A stretch of DNA of 62,931 nucleotides, taken from assembly GCA_013360195.1 (NCBI GenBank), contig JABWCQ010000002.1, forward strand, positions 1 through 62,931. The letters run 5' to 3'. Shown one piece after another: positions 61,163-62,931 of the stretch. The translations under genes were made by a program, and so were the position numbers. Every line of letters starts with the position of its first letter. Position 1 is the first letter of the stretch. Below the pieces are notes generated by a model that worked only from the letters and a program-made list of their open reading frames with translations, did not search any database and was not told the DNA's origin. Source of the DNA: a bacterium. GTDB taxonomy: Bacteria; Electryoneota; RPQS01.

Positions 61163-62931
61163 ATGAGCATGGAAGAATTAACACATTCGTCTTCTGAGGA
61201 AACGAAGACAACAGCTTGGGTTGACGAGGTCTTTTTCAAGGGCCGCAAAGTTAAGCGCAGCGAGCTTCCGGAAGAGAAGCAGAGAATGACTCAGGAGGCG
61301 CAGGACCTCGCCAACTTGTATAGCAAGCTGGTTATGGAGTTCCGCGAAGGAGAGATTGTCCAGGGCAAGATCGTGTCCATAAGTGACAAGGAAATCTCAA
61401 TTGATATCGGATTCAAATCAGAGGGAACTGTTGCTCGGGACGAATTCGCAAACCTCGCAGATGTAAAGATTGGTGACGATGTCGAGGTATTTCTTGATAG
61501 GGTAGAGGATCATTCTGGTCAGCTTGCCCTTTCGAAGCGCAAGGCGGACTTCATGAAGACCTGGGAGCGTATCCAGTCAATTCATGAAAAGCAGGATGTC
61601 ACAACGGGTAACATTCAGCGCAGGATTAAGGGTGGCTTTGTCGTAAACGTCATGGGTGTAGAGGCCTTCTTGCCGGGATCACAGATTGATGTTCATCCTG
61701 TGCGTGATTTCGATGCGCTGGTTGGCCGTGACATGGATTTTCGTATCGTAAAGTTAAACGACGCTCGCAAGAACATAGTCGTATCACGCAAAGTTATCAT
61801 TGAGGAAGGGCTCAAGGGAGTTCGCGAAAAGATACTTTCCGAGCTGCAGGTTGGTGACGTCATGGAAGGCACAGCGAAGAACATTACGGACTTCGGCGTC
61901 TTTGTTGATCTTGGCGGGGTAGACGGCCTGCTTCATATCACAGATCTTTCTTGGGGCAGAGTGAGTCACCCATCAGAAGTCGTGCAACTCGATCAGAAAC
62001 TGACTGTGAAAGTACTTGACTATGATCGTGAGCGGCAGCGTATTTCAGTCGGTCTGAAACAGCTTCAGGCTCATCCATGGGATGGCGTGGACGATCGCTA
62101 CCCGGTCGGAGCAAAGGTCCTTGGAAAGGTTGTCTCAATTGCCAGGTACGGCGCTTTTGTAGAACTTGAAAAGGGACTTGAGGGGCTCGTACACATATCG
62201 GAGATGAGTTGGACTCAGCATGTCAAACACCCATCTGCGATGCTTTCCGTCGGCGACGAGATTGAAGTCGTTATATTGAATATTGACAAGGAAGGCCGCA
62301 AGATTTCACTTGGCATGAAGCAAGTGGATGCGGATCCCTGGGAGAATCTCGAGCAGAAGTATGCGCCCGGTTCGCGTCACACCGGCAAGGTGCGAGATCT
62401 AGTACCGTTTGGTGCGTTTGTTGAATTGGAGGATGGGATTGACGGCTTGGTTCACATCTCAGACCTTTCATGGACCAAGCGTGTAAGACACCCCGGCGAA
62501 ATTCTGCAGAAAGGTGAAGAGGTCGAGATTGTCGTCTTAGGATTTGACCGCAATGAAAGGCGAATCGCACTTGGCCTGAAACAGGCGCAGTCGAATCCTT
62601 GGGACGAGTTTGAATCTCTTTATTCTGTGGGATCACAAACTGCTGGCAAAGTAATTAGGGTCATGGACAAGGGCGTCATTGTGGAACTACCACGGGAAGT
62701 CGAGGGCTTTGTTCCGGCAAGCCAGCTTAAGCGACTTACCAAGGGTTCAAAGCAAACTGTAAGCGTTGGAGACGAGATTTCTTTGGAAGTCATTGAGTTC
62801 GACAGAGAAAACAAGAAGATTATTCTAGCAGCCCAATCACCGGACGGCGTAGAAAACGATGAGGAGATTGACTCAGAGACACGCGACCAGTACATAGTTG
62901 GAAGTGATAGCCCGCCCGCTGGATCAGAGCC
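61163..62931 (+). CDS. rpsA: 30S ribosomal protein S1 (3' partial, cut by window end)
   Basis: The frame is open from ATG 61163 to the last base, about 589 residues without a stop. Six S1 (OB-fold) domains begin near residues 61, 142, 228, 313, 400 and 488; domains 3-5 share the pattern FVDLGGVDGLLHITDLSWGR and GLVHISEMSW. The N-terminal ~55 residues are acidic and variable. The leader has a small stem (CCCG..CGGG near 61129-61144) and no strong Shine-Dalgarno, as is common for S1 genes. Confidence 0.96.
   Translation, partial: MSMEELTHSSSEETKTTAWVDEVFFKGRKVKRSELPEEKQRMTQEAQDLANLYSKLVMEFREGEIVQGKIVSISDKEISIDIGFKSEGTVARDEFANLADVKIGDDVEVFLDRVEDHSGQLALSKRKADFMKTWERIQSIHEKQDVTTGNIQRRIKGGFVVNVMGVEAFLPGSQIDVHPVRDFDALVGRDMDFRIVKLNDARKNIVVSRKVIIEEGLKGVREKILSELQVGDVMEGTAKNITDFGVFVDLGGVDGLLHITDLSWGRVSHPSEVVQLDQKLTVKVLDYDRERQRISVGLKQLQAHPWDGVDDRYPVGAKVLGKVVSIARYGAFVELEKGLEGLVHISEMSWTQHVKHPSAMLSVGDEIEVVILNIDKEGRKISLGMKQVDADPWENLEQKYAPGSRHTGKVRDLVPFGAFVELEDGIDGLVHISDLSWTKRVRHPGEILQKGEEVEIVVLGFDRNERRIALGLKQAQSNPWDEFESLYSVGSQTAGKVIRVMDKGVIVELPREVEGFVPASQLKRLTKGSKQTVSVGDEISLEVIEFDRENKKIILAAQSPDGVENDEEIDSETRDQYIVGSDSPPAGSE

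Overview
The window is about 63 kb of a Gram-negative bacterial chromosome. After a short mixed section at the left, it is a nearly unbroken series of plus-strand housekeeping operons. An LPS outer membrane is shown by lpxD, a fused lpxC-fabZ, lpxA, both heptose-activation enzymes, BamA, TamB and a Skp-like chaperone. The LpxC-FabZ fusion and a C-terminal secretion/sorting domain of the type IX kind (AYPNPFNS at residues 340-347 of the last B12-operon gene) point to the FCB superphylum. Promoters of TTGACA-17-TATATT type and clear Shine-Dalgarno sites argue against Bacteroidota proper. A candidate phylum of the Zixibacteria/KSB1/Marinimicrobia kind is my best guess; the phylum is inferred, not shown. 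TTG and GTG starts and ATGA/GTGA overlaps are very common.

Layout. 1-702 is the 3' end of a fibronectin-III-like surface protein that runs into low-complexity DNA and three tandem 77-78 bp repeats (763-995). 1191-2001 holds a zinc-ribbon protein and RdgB, convergent with an outer-membrane barrel gene (2083-3537, the only minus-strand gene called). 3634-9362 covers cysteine desulfurase, an anchored unknown, MnmA, PanB, PanC and a GlmU-type uridylyltransferase lacking the acetyltransferase half. 9427-14940 has a small secreted protein, a LytR_C protein, RsfS with a histone-H1-like tail, ArgS, a PfkB kinase and MtnA. 14973-32796 is an envelope supercluster: TPR protein, UppS, PCMH FAD protein, TamB, BamA, Skp, LpxD, LpxC-FabZ, LpxA, LipM-type transferase, Dxr, RseP, TPR protein and a lipoprotein. 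32825-40066 has a glycosyltransferase, histidine kinase, MltG, UvrD/PcrA, NadC and GalT.

40131-49625 is translation-centred: L13, S9, S2, EF-Ts, UMP kinase and Frr; then split HldE with a tRNA-Val(CAC) between its halves; then Ffh, S16, KhpA, RimM, TrmD and L19. Directly after L19 lies a cobalamin riboswitch controlling a four-gene module: ECF S-component-like membrane protein, unknown outer-membrane barrel, BtuB-like TonB-dependent receptor, and a secreted beta-propeller with a sorting domain. This is the most interesting system here: it looks like a BtuB/BtuG-type B12 capture machine whose propeller is probably delivered by a type IX-like pathway rather than as a lipoprotein. 55489-62931 holds TrpS, ScpA, ScpB, an unrecognised 566-residue Rossmann protein, Cmk, PlsC and S1 (cut by the window end).

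The layout ties together lipid A synthesis, undecaprenyl and isoprenoid precursors, outer-membrane assembly and envelope proteolysis in one long run, and ribosome assembly, SRP and tRNA modification in another. Three ribosome-associated proteins (RsfS, S2, S16) carry unusual charged tails.
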